From: Bryobacter sp.
Lineage (GTDB): Bacteria; Acidobacteriota; Terriglobia; Bryobacterales; Bryobacteraceae
Direction: 5' to 3'
Length of the DNA stretch: 64,000 nucleotides
NCBI GenBank assembly: GCA_022843625.1
Contig: JALHNH010000001.1
Coordinates: forward strand, 248,001-312,000
Below, in pieces: positions 34,976-43,638 of this stretch. The stretch's first letter is position 1. Each line of letters starts with the position of its first letter. The notes beneath the pieces are model-generated. The model was given only the letters and a program-made list of their open reading frames with translations. It ran no database searches and was not told the DNA's origin. Position numbers and translations under genes: made by a program.

Positions 34976-35502
34976 TTATCCTGAGAACGACAGTTGTCCC
35001 TCACCCCTCTACACGCAACTGATGGATACTCAACGGGATGAGCGGGAGTTTCTGGCCGAGGCGCAGATGTACCGCGACCGGGCTGGCACCCAGAACCTGT
35101 TCGATAAGCGGAAGAACCAATGGGGCTGGACCGGGTTCTCGACGCAAGATCTCAGGCTCAACCAGTTGATGGCGCGCATGGTGGCGCAGATCCACAACTG
35201 GTGGAGCATCTTTACGCGGATTGGCACGGGGCGAGGCGATTCCGGCGCGGGCGTTGTTGGAACATGCGATTGCGCAGAAAACCAAACACGCCAACCAGGC
35301 GCGTTTGAGCATCTCCAGATTGCACGCCAAAGCCAAGCAGGCAGCCAACTCAGTAGGCCGGATCAGCCAGTGTCTGAAGTTGTTTGTCACGCCTGCAGAG
35401 CGGTTGCCGGACGAGCATAGTTGGGGCCTCATGCTGCGTAGGATCTTCGAGGACTTTGGAAGGTTCGCGTTCCAGTCAGACCCTCGACAGGGTCTCAGGT
35501 AG
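34976..35502 (+). mobile_element. IS1380-family transposase remnant (C-terminal part, frameshifted)
   Basis: Directly after the rhodopsin C-terminus the frame continues as YRDRAGTQNLFDKRKNQWGW and GFSTQDLRLNQLMARMVAQI, then HNWWSIFTRI. This is the conserved C-terminal part of IS1380 transposases (family form: R-A-D-x-E-N-x-F-D-E-L-K-N-Q-W-G-W-G-G-F-T-T-Q-D-L). At about 35220 it shifts frame to GEAIPARALLEHAIAQKTKH and ends at TAG 35500. The catalytic N-terminal part is missing, and I could not find matching terminal inverted repeats. It is dead. Confidence 0.82.
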
Positions 35503-35767
35503 CGCTCAAATGCCGTTTTTAGGCTTATCGGTTGGATTTCAAACACTCGATGGACTGACAGTGGAATAACACGTAGTGCACGTGGTTTTTGTGTCCCCTT
35601 CTGCGTTAACGATTCCTCACATGGCCCTGGTATAGGGTTTTCGTTTCACACAGATTGAAAGACAAAATTCAAGGAAGATTTTTTGATACGAAGTTTCGTT
35701 TGCTCCCACCATGTCAAATCAGTTAAGCTAGCAGACGTTTTCGTATTTTCGAAAGGTCTTTTACAAA

Positions 35768-37966
35768 GTGAATTATTACCTCAACGCTCCGTTCGCGCTG
35801 TGGCTCCAGGCTGTGCCGGGTGATGCCACTGGGCAAAACACGCTTCTCAGCATTCTGGCCATCAGCGCATTCGGCATGCTCGCCGCTGGTTATCTTGCCA
35901 GATATGTTCTTGCCAAGGACACTGGTACGCCGGAGATGCAAAAAATCTCAAATGCTATCAAGAGCGGCGCTGAGGCCTATATGAACCGCCAAAACCGTAC
36001 CATTGCGGGCTTGGCAGTCGTGCTCGCCCTCATTATCTATTTTGCTTACCTGCTTGGTAAAGACGATGCCCAGCTTGCCGTGCGCATGACTGTCAGCTTT
36101 CTTTTTGGGGCCGTTTGCTCACTTGCCGCTGGTTTTAGTGGGATGTGGGTTTCGATTCGGGCCAATATTCGCGTTGCTGCCGCCGCCCGGTCGAGCCTTG
36201 GGGAGGCGATGCAGATTGCTCTTCGTGGAGGTGCAGTTACGGGCATTGCGGTGACTGCTCTGTCGATGTTTGGCGTTGGGCTTCTCTTTGCTTTCTTTGA
36301 CGGGTTGAATCAGCCTCAGGATGTGCCGGGACAAATTGTTGCGTTTGGTTTTGGGGCCAGCTTCGTGGCCCTGTTTGCCCAGCTTGGCGGTGGAATCTAT
36401 ACCAAGGCGGCAGACGTGGGTGCCGATCTTGTGGGCAAGGTGGAAGCAGGCATCCCGGAAGACGATCCTCGCAACCCGGCCGTGATTGCCGATCTTGTGG
36501 GAGACAATGTAGGCGACTGCGCCGGCCGTGGTGCCGATATCTTTGAATCCACGGCTGCTGAAAATATTGGTGCCATGATTCTTGGCGTCACGCTTTACAA
36601 GGTGTTCGGACTGTCCGGTATTCTCTTTCCTTTGTACACTTGTGCGCTGGGATTGCTGGCTAGCATTATTGGTGTATTTACAGTGAAGCTCAAGGGCGAT
36701 GAAGACCCGATGCGGGCTTTGAACCGTGGCTTCTATGTGGCGAGCTTTATCTCGATTGGCGGGTTTTACATCGCAATTCAGCAATTGCTGGGTGGTAATA
36801 TGTGGCTCTTTGGGGCCGGGGTCATCGGCATTGTTACCAGCTTCTTTTTTGTGTTTCTGACGCAATACTATACGGATCACCGGTACCGGCCTGTGCGCTT
36901 TATTGCGGAATCGTGCACCACGGGCCCTGCCACGACGATGATTTCAGGACTTGCGATCGGGATGGAATGCACTGGTCTGGTTGTGTTGACAATCTCTCTG
37001 GCGATCTTCAGCTCTTACTGGATGGGAATCCAAGCGGCGCTTCCTGGTGTCAGCTCTCTTTCGAGTGGGCTTTATGGCACGGCCATTGCGACCATGGGAG
37101 TTCTCTCGACGGCAGCCTACGTTCTTGCCATGGATACGTTTGGCCCGATCACTGATAATGCCGGTGGCATCGTAGAGATGTCCAAGCAGCCACCTGAAGT
37201 GCGCCATCGCACGGACTTACTGGATGCCGCTGGCAACACAACAAAAGCTCTGACCAAGGGTTACGCGATTGGTAGCGCTGCGCTGGCGGCCTTCCTGCTT
37301 TTCAGTGCTTATATTGACGAAGTAAAGATGGTGCTGGCAAAACGATTGTCGAAGCCTTTTGAGGAAATTCCGTTCAGCGTCGATATTGGCCAGGTGCCCG
37401 TATTTATTGGGGCTTTGCTGGGTGGCATGCTGGTGTTTCTGTTCAGTTCGCTGGCGATTCAGGCTGTGGGTAAGGTAGCGCAGACGGTGATCATGGAAGT
37501 GCGCCGACAGTTCAAGGCCAATCCCGGGATTATGAAGGGTACCAGTGACCCCGACTACGGGCAGTGCGTTGATATCGTAACTGCGGGTGCACTCAAGGCT
37601 ATGATTCTTCCAGGGTTGTTGCCTGTGCTTGCTCCTGTTGCCGTTGGGATGCTGTTTAAGAATCTTCCGCCGGCTGCTGACGGGACGCCAATGGGTGCCT
37701 GTGCTGTGGCCGCCATGCTGATGGTTGGGACCATTACCGGTATTCTGATGGCTACGTTCATGAACAATGGCGGCGGAGCGTGGGATAACGCGAAGAAGTA
37801 TATTGAGCTCGGTCACCATGGCGGCAAGGGTTCTGATGCGCACAAAGCCTCAGTAGTGGGCGATACGGTTGGTGATCCGTTCAAGGATACAGCTGGACCG
37901 TCGATCCACGTGCTGATCAAACTGCTAAGCACCATCACGCTGGTGGCAGCTCCGCTGTTTCTTTAA
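35768..37966 (+). CDS. hppA: K+-independent membrane-bound proton-translocating pyrophosphatase
   Basis: 732 residues and about 16 membrane helices; start GTG 35768 with AAAGG 12 bases upstream. Catalytic loops are DVGADLVGKVEAGIPEDDPR, DNVGDCAGRGADIFES and the C-terminal GDTVGDPFKDTAGPSI. The signature GNTTKA near residue 490 has Lys where K+-dependent enzymes have Ala, so by the published rule it is K+-independent and pumps protons rather than sodium. It conserves energy from the pyrophosphate released by biosynthesis. Confidence 0.96.
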   Translation: MNYYLNAPFALWLQAVPGDATGQNTLLSILAISAFGMLAAGYLARYVLAKDTGTPEMQKISNAIKSGAEAYMNRQNRTIAGLAVVLALIIYFAYLLGKDDAQLAVRMTVSFLFGAVCSLAAGFSGMWVSIRANIRVAAAARSSLGEAMQIALRGGAVTGIAVTALSMFGVGLLFAFFDGLNQPQDVPGQIVAFGFGASFVALFAQLGGGIYTKAADVGADLVGKVEAGIPEDDPRNPAVIADLVGDNVGDCAGRGADIFESTAAENIGAMILGVTLYKVFGLSGILFPLYTCALGLLASIIGVFTVKLKGDEDPMRALNRGFYVASFISIGGFYIAIQQLLGGNMWLFGAGVIGIVTSFFFVFLTQYYTDHRYRPVRFIAESCTTGPATTMISGLAIGMECTGLVVLTISLAIFSSYWMGIQAALPGVSSLSSGLYGTAIATMGVLSTAAYVLAMDTFGPITDNAGGIVEMSKQPPEVRHRTDLLDAAGNTTKALTKGYAIGSAALAAFLLFSAYIDEVKMVLAKRLSKPFEEIPFSVDIGQVPVFIGALLGGMLVFLFSSLAIQAVGKVAQTVIMEVRRQFKANPGIMKGTSDPDYGQCVDIVTAGALKAMILPGLLPVLAPVAVGMLFKNLPPAADGTPMGACAVAAMLMVGTITGILMATFMNNGGGAWDNAKKYIELGHHGGKGSDAHKASVVGDTVGDPFKDTAGPSIHVLIKLLSTITLVAAPLFL

Positions 37967-37970
37967 CCGA

Positions 37971-38615
37971 CTAAAGCTGGATTGACGACAAGAGCCACTG
38001 GCCGTAGCTATGAGCAGACTGATGCTGTCGGCTGGGGGCCGATAAGGGAACGCGCACATTGCGGCCTGGCGCTGACTCTCCTCCGCTTATCAAGGAAGAG
38101 CCCCCCTTCCATCTGTTCTCACCGTAGAGGGTTGAGTTCAGGTTAGGATCGTAGGCCCCATATGGGTCATGAGCGACGAGTGTGAAGTCGATACTGGACA
38201 TGGATTCGCGTTCATTTTCGAAGCCCACTACCAGGATGATGTGACCTGAATTGTTATTGGCGTGGGTGACGCTGCAAAGGATGGGTTGGCCTCCATCGAT
38301 CTGGCGAACAAAAAAGTCTTTAGCTTCATGAACGACAGGCGTTGAAAGCTTAATCGTTTTGATCTGTGGAAATGTTTTTTCGAGCCACCATCTCAGATTC
38401 TCGTGTGAATTGACCAGGGTTGTGTTTGGGCGATTGGGGTCGCTGTTTACTGTCTGTTTGATGTCGGTAGGAGCAAGCATCGAAGCGTTTACATTTTGGC
38501 CCAGTTTTCTTTCGAGCCAGTTGGCCATCATTTTGAGGACAGTTCCCTGGCATGATGTCCCTGTTGGTTGCGCAAAATAGGGAACTGCCAGGATTCTCGA
38601 ACGAGGGTTGGCCAT
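37971..38615 (-). CDS. C39-like cysteine peptidase
   Basis: 214 residues. The order matches a papain-like C39_2 fold: VPYFAQPTGTSCQGTVLKM (catalytic Cys ~22), a middle region with PILCSVTHANNNSGHIILVV (catalytic His ~124) and HDPYG (Asp, ~150). There is no signal peptide or transporter domain, so a bacteriocin-processing role is not supported; cytoplasmic or unconventional export is possible. The C-terminal ~50 residues are Ser-rich and low in structure. It starts one base after the DinB stop. Confidence 0.82.
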   Translation of the reverse strand: MANPRSRILAVPYFAQPTGTSCQGTVLKMMANWLERKLGQNVNASMLAPTDIKQTVNSDPNRPNTTLVNSHENLRWWLEKTFPQIKTIKLSTPVVHEAKDFFVRQIDGGQPILCSVTHANNNSGHIILVVGFENERESMSSIDFTLVAHDPYGAYDPNLNSTLYGENRWKGGSSLISGGESAPGRNVRVPLSAPSRQHQSAHSYGQWLLSSIQL

Positions 38616-38616
38616 G

Positions 38617-39204
38617 TTATTTGTGGGGGAAGCCTGAAGTCGCTTTCACTTCGTTGATCTGGTCGGTATGGCGTTGAGCGTGGGCAGCTAGCAGCAAAAA
38701 CATCTGGTAAGCATCCATTTTGAAGTCGGGGACGATCTTGAGGCGAAGGTCCTGGTCCTGGTTTTTTTCGACGTAGGCTATTGTCTTGTCGCGCCGTTCT
38801 TTGAATGCGGCCAGGGCTGCTGTGGTGTTTGCGAAGGATTTCTTTGGGGTGGCCTGGTCTGGGGCTTTTACCTTTTGATCGCGGCTGCGGATGGATTTAA
38901 GGAAGTCTTCGTCTTTTTGAGCGGCCTTGGCAGCCGGGTCGGCTGGGCCTGCTGCGACTTGTTTGTAGAAACCGAAGAGAAAGGTTTCGGTCATCGCCAA
39001 GTGTTCGACAACCTCTGCAATGGACCATTTGTCAGGGGAGGCCTTCCAGTTGAGTTGCTTTTCGGTTAGGCCTGTTGCGGCGTCGATCACGATCTTACGG
39101 GAGGCGTGAAGTTCGCTCATGGCGCGATCGCGCTCCCCCTGAGTGAGTGGCGCAGCCTGTAAAACCAATGAAATCAATACGAAGATGGCAGTATTCCTGA
39201 TCAT
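38617..39204 (-). CDS. Exported DinB-family four-helix protein
   Basis: 195 residues. A signal peptide (RNTAIFVLISLVLQA) is followed by a DinB/YfiT-like bundle: KWSIAEVVEHLAMTETFLF with the His that binds metal, and a C-terminal LLAAHAQRHTDQI with two further His. Most DinB proteins are cytoplasmic thiol-transferase-like metalloproteins; export is unusual but recurs in acidobacteria. AAGGAG lies two bases before the ATG. Function unknown. Confidence 0.87.
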   Translation of the reverse strand: MIRNTAIFVLISLVLQAAPLTQGERDRAMSELHASRKIVIDAATGLTEKQLNWKASPDKWSIAEVVEHLAMTETFLFGFYKQVAAGPADPAAKAAQKDEDFLKSIRSRDQKVKAPDQATPKKSFANTTAALAAFKERRDKTIAYVEKNQDQDLRLKIVPDFKMDAYQMFLLLAAHAQRHTDQINEVKATSGFPHK

Positions 39205-39244
39205 ATCTCCTTCATCCTAGTACTTTTTCCACTTAGATTTCCTA

Positions 39245-40360
39245 ATGAACCGCTTCAGATTGGCCGATTCAGATTTAGTAATGGCGAGTCTTACCACTGC
39301 AGCACCGCTAGCGGCAATCGGCGAACACGTTGAACTATTCACCGTGCTCGAAATGGAACCTCGCATTCTTTTGGTGGATGGAGTAGAGTTGAATCGCCGG
39401 GTGGTGAAGGCTACGCTCAATGCAATTGGAGCGCAGTTTATCGAGGCGATGCGTCCGAGCGAAGCGTATCAAATCCTCAAGAACGAACGCATAGATCTGG
39501 TGATCTGCGATATGTTTCTTCCGGAACAAAACGGAATGGAATTCTGCCGGGTACTGAAAGCGAATCGGGCGACCCAGTTGCTGCCTGTGTTGATGTTGAC
39601 GAGTGTACAGGGCAGCGAACACGAAGTAGAGGGGTTGACGAGTGGAGCGGATGAATATCTGTTGCAACCGGCCCATCCGAGTGTGCTCAAGGCCCGTGTA
39701 TTGTCGATGCTTCGCCATAAAGCGGCTCTGGATTCACTCGATGAAGTTGAAGGTATCCTGTTTACCCTGGCTCAGGCGGTGGAGGAGCGCGACAAGTGCA
39801 CCTCGGATCACTGCCGGCGGCTGTCTTACTTCAGCGTAGAACTAGGCATACGTTTGGGCTTGGGGCGTAATGATTTGTTGGCACTACATCGCGGTGGATA
39901 CCTGCATGACATTGGCAAAATAGGGATTCCCGATTCGATTCTGAATAAGGCGGGAGAGTTGACAGACGATGAATGGCGGATCATGCGAAGCCATGTGATT
40001 CGTGGCGAAGAGATTTGCCGGCCGATGAAGAGCTTAGAGCATGTGTTGCCAATTGTTCGGCATCATCATGAAAAGTGGGATGGGACAGGATATCCGGATC
40101 GCCTTAAGGGTGAGGAGATTCCGCTGCTGGCGAGGATTCTTCAGATTGCGGATGTGTTTGATGCGTTGAGCAGTGAACGATCTTACAAGAAAGCACTCAC
40201 GATGGATCAGGCTTGCCGCCAACTGGAAAAAGAAGCGAAGGCGGGATGGCGCGATCCCGAGTTGGTTCCGCTGTTCGTGAACATGCTTGAGAACGAAGAC
40301 GATGAATCGAAGATGTCGAGGAATCTTCGAGCGATTGCTGGTGTGGTGAACGAAAGCTAG
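39245..40360 (+). CDS. Response regulator with HD-GYP c-di-GMP phosphodiesterase domain
   Basis: 371 residues. Receiver domain ~40-155: RILLVDGVELN, phosphoacceptor Asp in LVICDMFLPEQNG, and YLLQPAH where the conserved Lys before Pro is replaced by Gln. HD-GYP domain ~165-340: YLHDIGKIGIPD, HHHEKWDGTGYPDRLKG (the GYP block) and RILQIADVFDAL. HD-GYP enzymes break c-di-GMP down to GMP. The first ~36 residues are extra; ATG 39353 at MEPRILLVD is another possible start. There is no kinase nearby. Confidence 0.92.
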   Translation: MNRFRLADSDLVMASLTTAAPLAAIGEHVELFTVLEMEPRILLVDGVELNRRVVKATLNAIGAQFIEAMRPSEAYQILKNERIDLVICDMFLPEQNGMEFCRVLKANRATQLLPVLMLTSVQGSEHEVEGLTSGADEYLLQPAHPSVLKARVLSMLRHKAALDSLDEVEGILFTLAQAVEERDKCTSDHCRRLSYFSVELGIRLGLGRNDLLALHRGGYLHDIGKIGIPDSILNKAGELTDDEWRIMRSHVIRGEEICRPMKSLEHVLPIVRHHHEKWDGTGYPDRLKGEEIPLLARILQIADVFDALSSERSYKKALTMDQACRQLEKEAKAGWRDPELVPLFVNMLENEDDESKMSRNLRAIAGVVNES

Positions 40361-41478
40361 GTGATCGAGCCGCGGACCTTAACTACTCCGGTAACCAAAT
40401 CGCCGAAATAGTCTGCGGCAGTAAAGATGCGCAAACCGTGTTCAGCCTGAACCAGCAAAACATCAAATTTGACAATGTTCTTGTCGGCCTCGTCAGATTC
40501 CAACTCAAAACTCAAGAGTGCATTCCCTAATTCTATGTCCCCACTCACGACAGTTGCGGGGCGTAGGAAGTGATAGAAGGGGGCGGCGTTTCTGCCACGA
40601 TATCCCAATTCTGCACCGAAGCGTCGCGAATCCAGCACCGCTTTTTCATTTTTGGACGGGTTTGAGAAAATGACCCAGCGATTGAGTTCCGAGGCAGCTC
40701 CGAGCGAAGTCAGAAGGGATTGATAGGCTTCCGATCCGCTGTCAGGCAGGACGGGCAATCCGCCCTCGAAGCGATGCCACTCAATAATGCTTTCATGCTT
40801 CACGGGATGAGAGACATGTTTCATCGGCAAGTGATCGGTTTTGAGGGCATTGAGGGCTAGTTTTACTTCTACTGGATCGAGATCACCACCACCTTTGAGC
40901 ATTTCCTGTTCAAGCATGTAGGTGAGCATGCCCTCGCGCAGAGCCTCGTCTTCTTCGTGTCCGAGCGTTTTGGTAATCAGCCAGCTAACCGGCTGGACGA
41001 AAATCATGAGGTCGAAGAGGAGCTGGGTGAGCGGGGAGAGGAGAAAAGCGAGCTTGAGTTTGTACTTGATACCGATGTAGTCTGCGATGACTTCAGCGAC
41101 AAGAGCGATGATCAGAGCCATGCCTACTTTGGCTGCGAGGGAGGGCATAGCGGCTTCCGTGAGGTCTCCCAGCATGAGCGTAGAGAGGGTGATCATGAAT
41201 CCGACGACGAGGATGAAGTGGGATGCGTTTTTGCGAAAGCGAATGACCACCTTGGCCATCTCGTTGCCATTCGCAATTTCAGCCATCAAGTATTGCGGCG
41301 AGAGTGAAAGCATGGCTGCTTTCAATGCGCAGAGCACGAAGACGAGGCCCAGAAGAATGGTGGCAGCGGTGATACGGAACTGCAGTGTCTCGATTTCTTC
41401 GTGATGAGTATGGAAGTAGGTTGCTGCGGCGCCGAGCGCGACGACCGTAAGGATGGCGCGAAGTAGTCTGGCGATCAT
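40357..41478 (-). CDS. CNNM/DUF21-like membrane protein without CBS domains
   Basis: 373 residues from ATG 41478; the longer frame to 41616 is inside the GH88 gene. Four membrane segments in the first ~200 residues (RLLRAILTVVALGAAATYF, AATILLGLVFVLCAL, ILVVGFMITLSTLMLG, and the pair LAFLLSPLTQLLFDLM/FVQPVSWLI) and the segment HEEDEALREGMLTYMLEQE-to-SHP resemble the CNNM/CorC transporter family's first part. CBS and CorC_HlyC domains are missing; the remaining ~150 residues form an unknown soluble domain. Transport of Mg2+ or Co2+ is only a family guess. Confidence 0.68.
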   Translation of the reverse strand: MIARLLRAILTVVALGAAATYFHTHHEEIETLQFRITAATILLGLVFVLCALKAAMLSLSPQYLMAEIANGNEMAKVVIRFRKNASHFILVVGFMITLSTLMLGDLTEAAMPSLAAKVGMALIIALVAEVIADYIGIKYKLKLAFLLSPLTQLLFDLMIFVQPVSWLITKTLGHEEDEALREGMLTYMLEQEMLKGGGDLDPVEVKLALNALKTDHLPMKHVSHPVKHESIIEWHRFEGGLPVLPDSGSEAYQSLLTSLGAASELNRWVIFSNPSKNEKAVLDSRRFGAELGYRGRNAAPFYHFLRPATVVSGDIELGNALLSFELESDEADKNIVKFDVLLVQAEHGLRIFTAADYFGDLVTGVVKVRGSIT

Positions 41479-41480
41479 AT

Positions 41481-42818
41481 TTAGGACCAGAAGGTGAGAT
41501 ATGGCTTGCCCGTGGCCATGCGTTCGACCAGTAGAGCGAGTTCGCGGAGGTGGTAGTCGCCCCACATGCAGCTTTCGCTGCAAGGGACTTTGCGACCGGC
41601 AGGAATGTGATCCCAACCATTGGGTCGGTGATAGACGGAGTGAAGCAGGAGACCTTCGTGTGCTGGATCTGCGGAGAGGTAGGGGTCATCCAGTAGGGTT
41701 TTGAGCACGGTCAGGCCAGCTTGGGTATAGCGGTCTTCTTTGAGGAAATTACCCAGCCGGATGAGGCCTTGTGCGCCGATGGCTGCCGCAGATGAGTCTA
41801 CGGGTTCCCAGTCGTTGAAGGGCTCGGCGGGGCGTTCGAGGTAGTTGCCGAGACGGTGGAGATTGGGGGCGCCGGTGTCCCAATAGGGGACGCCGCAGGT
41901 GGGAGTATGTTCGAGGTAGAAGTCGCAGGTGGCTTGCGCGGCTTTGCGCATGGTGGCCTTAACGGAATCGAGATTGGGCTCGGAGAGGGTTTCGAAAAAC
42001 TCGAGTTGTTCGGCAAAGCCACACATGGCCCAGGCGAGGCCGCGGGTCCAAGTAGAGAAGGGGGAGTAGCCCTGCTGGCTGCTGGGGCAGCGGAAGTTGC
42101 CATCGTTGCGGTTGAAGATGGCTTCGTGGACGGCGCGACCGCGGATGTCGTAAGAATCGCGACCTTCACCGTAGTAAACGCTGTACTTTGCTGTGGCTTC
42201 GGCGTGTTCGATGAGGCGGCCGAGGAGTGAGATACGTTTGTCGTTTTCTGCGGTGAGGACGTGGCCGAGGCGGTGGCCTACGGCGAGTGCGCGCAGGGAA
42301 CGGATGGTGTCAACAAAAAGGGAGTGGGGGCCGTTGAAGGAATAGATATAGCCGCCACCGCCAGCTATTGTGGACCAGCGTGAGGCCTGGACAGCGCCGG
42401 AGGCTTTGAGAGCGAATTCGTAGAAGTTCTTCTCCCACTCGTTGAAGGCAGTGCGGCCTTCAACCATGAGGCGGAGTAGATTGCCGTAGGTGCTGACGTT
42501 GTTGAAGCCGTGATCGTGGACGCCGATGTGGGTGACGTGGGTGGCCATGAGTTCGAGGGTGCGCTTGCGACCCATCTCGAGGAACTCGTGATCTCCGGTT
42601 GCGTCGAACTGAAGGATGGCAGCACCGAACTGGAAGCCCTGAGTCCATTCTGTCCAGCCACGGGAGGTGTACTTGCCCTCGATGGTGAAGACAGGGGAGC
42701 CTTTTTCCGGGGTCCAGCCGGATTCGAGGCTGAGGATCTTTTGGGCAGAGGCCTGCCACATGCGGTCTATTGCGGGGATTAGTGTTGACGGCGTGATGGC
42801 CGGATCGACTTTGATCAT
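41481..42818 (-). CDS. Glycoside hydrolase family 88 (unsaturated glucuronyl hydrolase-like)
   Basis: 445 residues from ATG 42818. The longer frame to 43013 lies inside the divergent lipoprotein gene. Typical GH88 blocks are GFQFGAAILQFDATGD, HDHGFNNVSTYGNLLRL, STWTRGLAWAMCGFAEQLEF and DTGAPNLHRL near residue ~345, with Asp residues in VHDHGF and WDTGAP as candidate catalytic residues. The family hydrates the unsaturated uronic acid left by polysaccharide lyases. No signal peptide is visible, so it would act on imported oligosaccharides. The CNNM-like gene follows in two bases. Confidence 0.88.
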   Translation of the reverse strand: MIKVDPAITPSTLIPAIDRMWQASAQKILSLESGWTPEKGSPVFTIEGKYTSRGWTEWTQGFQFGAAILQFDATGDHEFLEMGRKRTLELMATHVTHIGVHDHGFNNVSTYGNLLRLMVEGRTAFNEWEKNFYEFALKASGAVQASRWSTIAGGGGYIYSFNGPHSLFVDTIRSLRALAVGHRLGHVLTAENDKRISLLGRLIEHAEATAKYSVYYGEGRDSYDIRGRAVHEAIFNRNDGNFRCPSSQQGYSPFSTWTRGLAWAMCGFAEQLEFFETLSEPNLDSVKATMRKAAQATCDFYLEHTPTCGVPYWDTGAPNLHRLGNYLERPAEPFNDWEPVDSSAAAIGAQGLIRLGNFLKEDRYTQAGLTVLKTLLDDPYLSADPAHEGLLLHSVYHRPNGWDHIPAGRKVPCSESCMWGDYHLRELALLVERMATGKPYLTFWS

Positions 42819-42866
42819 GAACTTATTAGAATAAACGATCCTGAACTTTCGAGCCTGCGAACACGT

Positions 42867-42872
42867 TATATT
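42867..42872 (+). promoter_or_regulatory. Candidate -10 box for leaderless lipoprotein transcript
   Basis: TATATT lies exactly seven bases before ATG 42880, with no ribosome site. The -35 region is not convincing. It lies between the divergent GH88 start and this gene. Confidence 0.4.
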
Positions 42873-42879
42873 GTCAGCC

Positions 42880-43578
42880 ATGAAATACACCATCCTGCTA
42901 GCTAGCTTGTCGTTGTTGTTTTCTTGTGGAGACCGCAGGGAGGCAGGGCCGCCAGTGAGCATGACGAAGAAGGCGAGCACGGCCAAGGCTGAAATGCTGC
43001 AGGCGGAGATCAATATGGCGGCGGGTGAGCTGAGTATTGATGGTGGTGGAAAAGGGGAAGTGAGTGCGGATTTGCGTTATAGCAGCGGGGGCCTTGTTCC
43101 GAATTTTCGTTATGACGATACTAGTTTTCGCGGGCGTCTAGTTGTGGATCAGCCGAAGAACCAAAGTGCGAATTTGCAGTTTGAGGAAGACAAGTGGCGT
43201 ATTCAGTTGCCGGATGGATTGGCTACAGACATCGATGTGAATATGGGGGCTGGAGAGGCCCGGCTGAAGTTGGGTAGCCTCGATCTACGCAAGGTGGCCC
43301 TGAATATAGGAGCGGGTAAAGTGGTGGCCGATTTTGTGGGTGAGCCCAAGCGCGATTATGAGATCAAGATTCAGGGTGGGGTTGGGGAGTGCGAAGTAAC
43401 GCTGCCGAAATCTGCCGGGATTCATGCTGAGGCGAGTGGTGGGCTGGGGAGTATCGATGTGGATGGTTTGGAGAAGAAGGGGTCTTACTACGAGAATGCG
43501 GCATTCTCGCAGGCAGGGCCGAAGATTCGGCTGAGTGTACAGGGTGGAGTTGGGTCGATCAAAATTTTAGTTCGATGA
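42880..43578 (+). CDS. Lipoprotein with a beta-solenoid toast-rack domain (LiaF/DUF4097-like)
   Basis: 232 residues from ATG 42880. A lipoprotein signal ends at LLFSCGDR (lipobox Cys ~16). After a short linker come repeated strands of the form 'DIDVNMGAGEARLKLGSLDLRKV' and 'ALNIGAGKVVADFVGE', then GGVGECEVTLP and GGLGSIDVDGL, i.e. a four-fold repeated beta-solenoid as in the C-terminal half of LiaF and other envelope-stress proteins. It may sense or bind at the membrane surface; the role is not known. Confidence 0.82.
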   Translation: MKYTILLASLSLLFSCGDRREAGPPVSMTKKASTAKAEMLQAEINMAAGELSIDGGGKGEVSADLRYSSGGLVPNFRYDDTSFRGRLVVDQPKNQSANLQFEEDKWRIQLPDGLATDIDVNMGAGEARLKLGSLDLRKVALNIGAGKVVADFVGEPKRDYEIKIQGGVGECEVTLPKSAGIHAEASGGLGSIDVDGLEKKGSYYENAAFSQAGPKIRLSVQGGVGSIKILVR

Positions 43579-43638
43579 GTTGTCGATTTCCGACGAGGTG
43601 ACTCGTCGTCTTCATGAAAGGAGGGACACACAATCCCT

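Noticed and set aside
34824..35420. One intact gene of 198 codons
   Set aside because: The frame joins rhodopsin helix G to an IS1380 transposase end; both parts are fragments, so it is a product of decay.
35503..35767. Replication origin in the AT-rich gap before hppA
   Set aside because: The gap lies at the skew switch and is AT-rich, but I found no TTATCCACA-type DnaA boxes and no dnaA or dnaN gene nearby.
36119..36880. Minus-strand frame of 253 codons within the pyrophosphatase gene
   Set aside because: Antisense to a highly conserved gene; composition as expected from a shadow.
37971..38615. Bacteriocin-processing role of the C39-like peptidase
   Set aside because: No ABC transporter domains and no small peptide gene with a double-Gly leader nearby.
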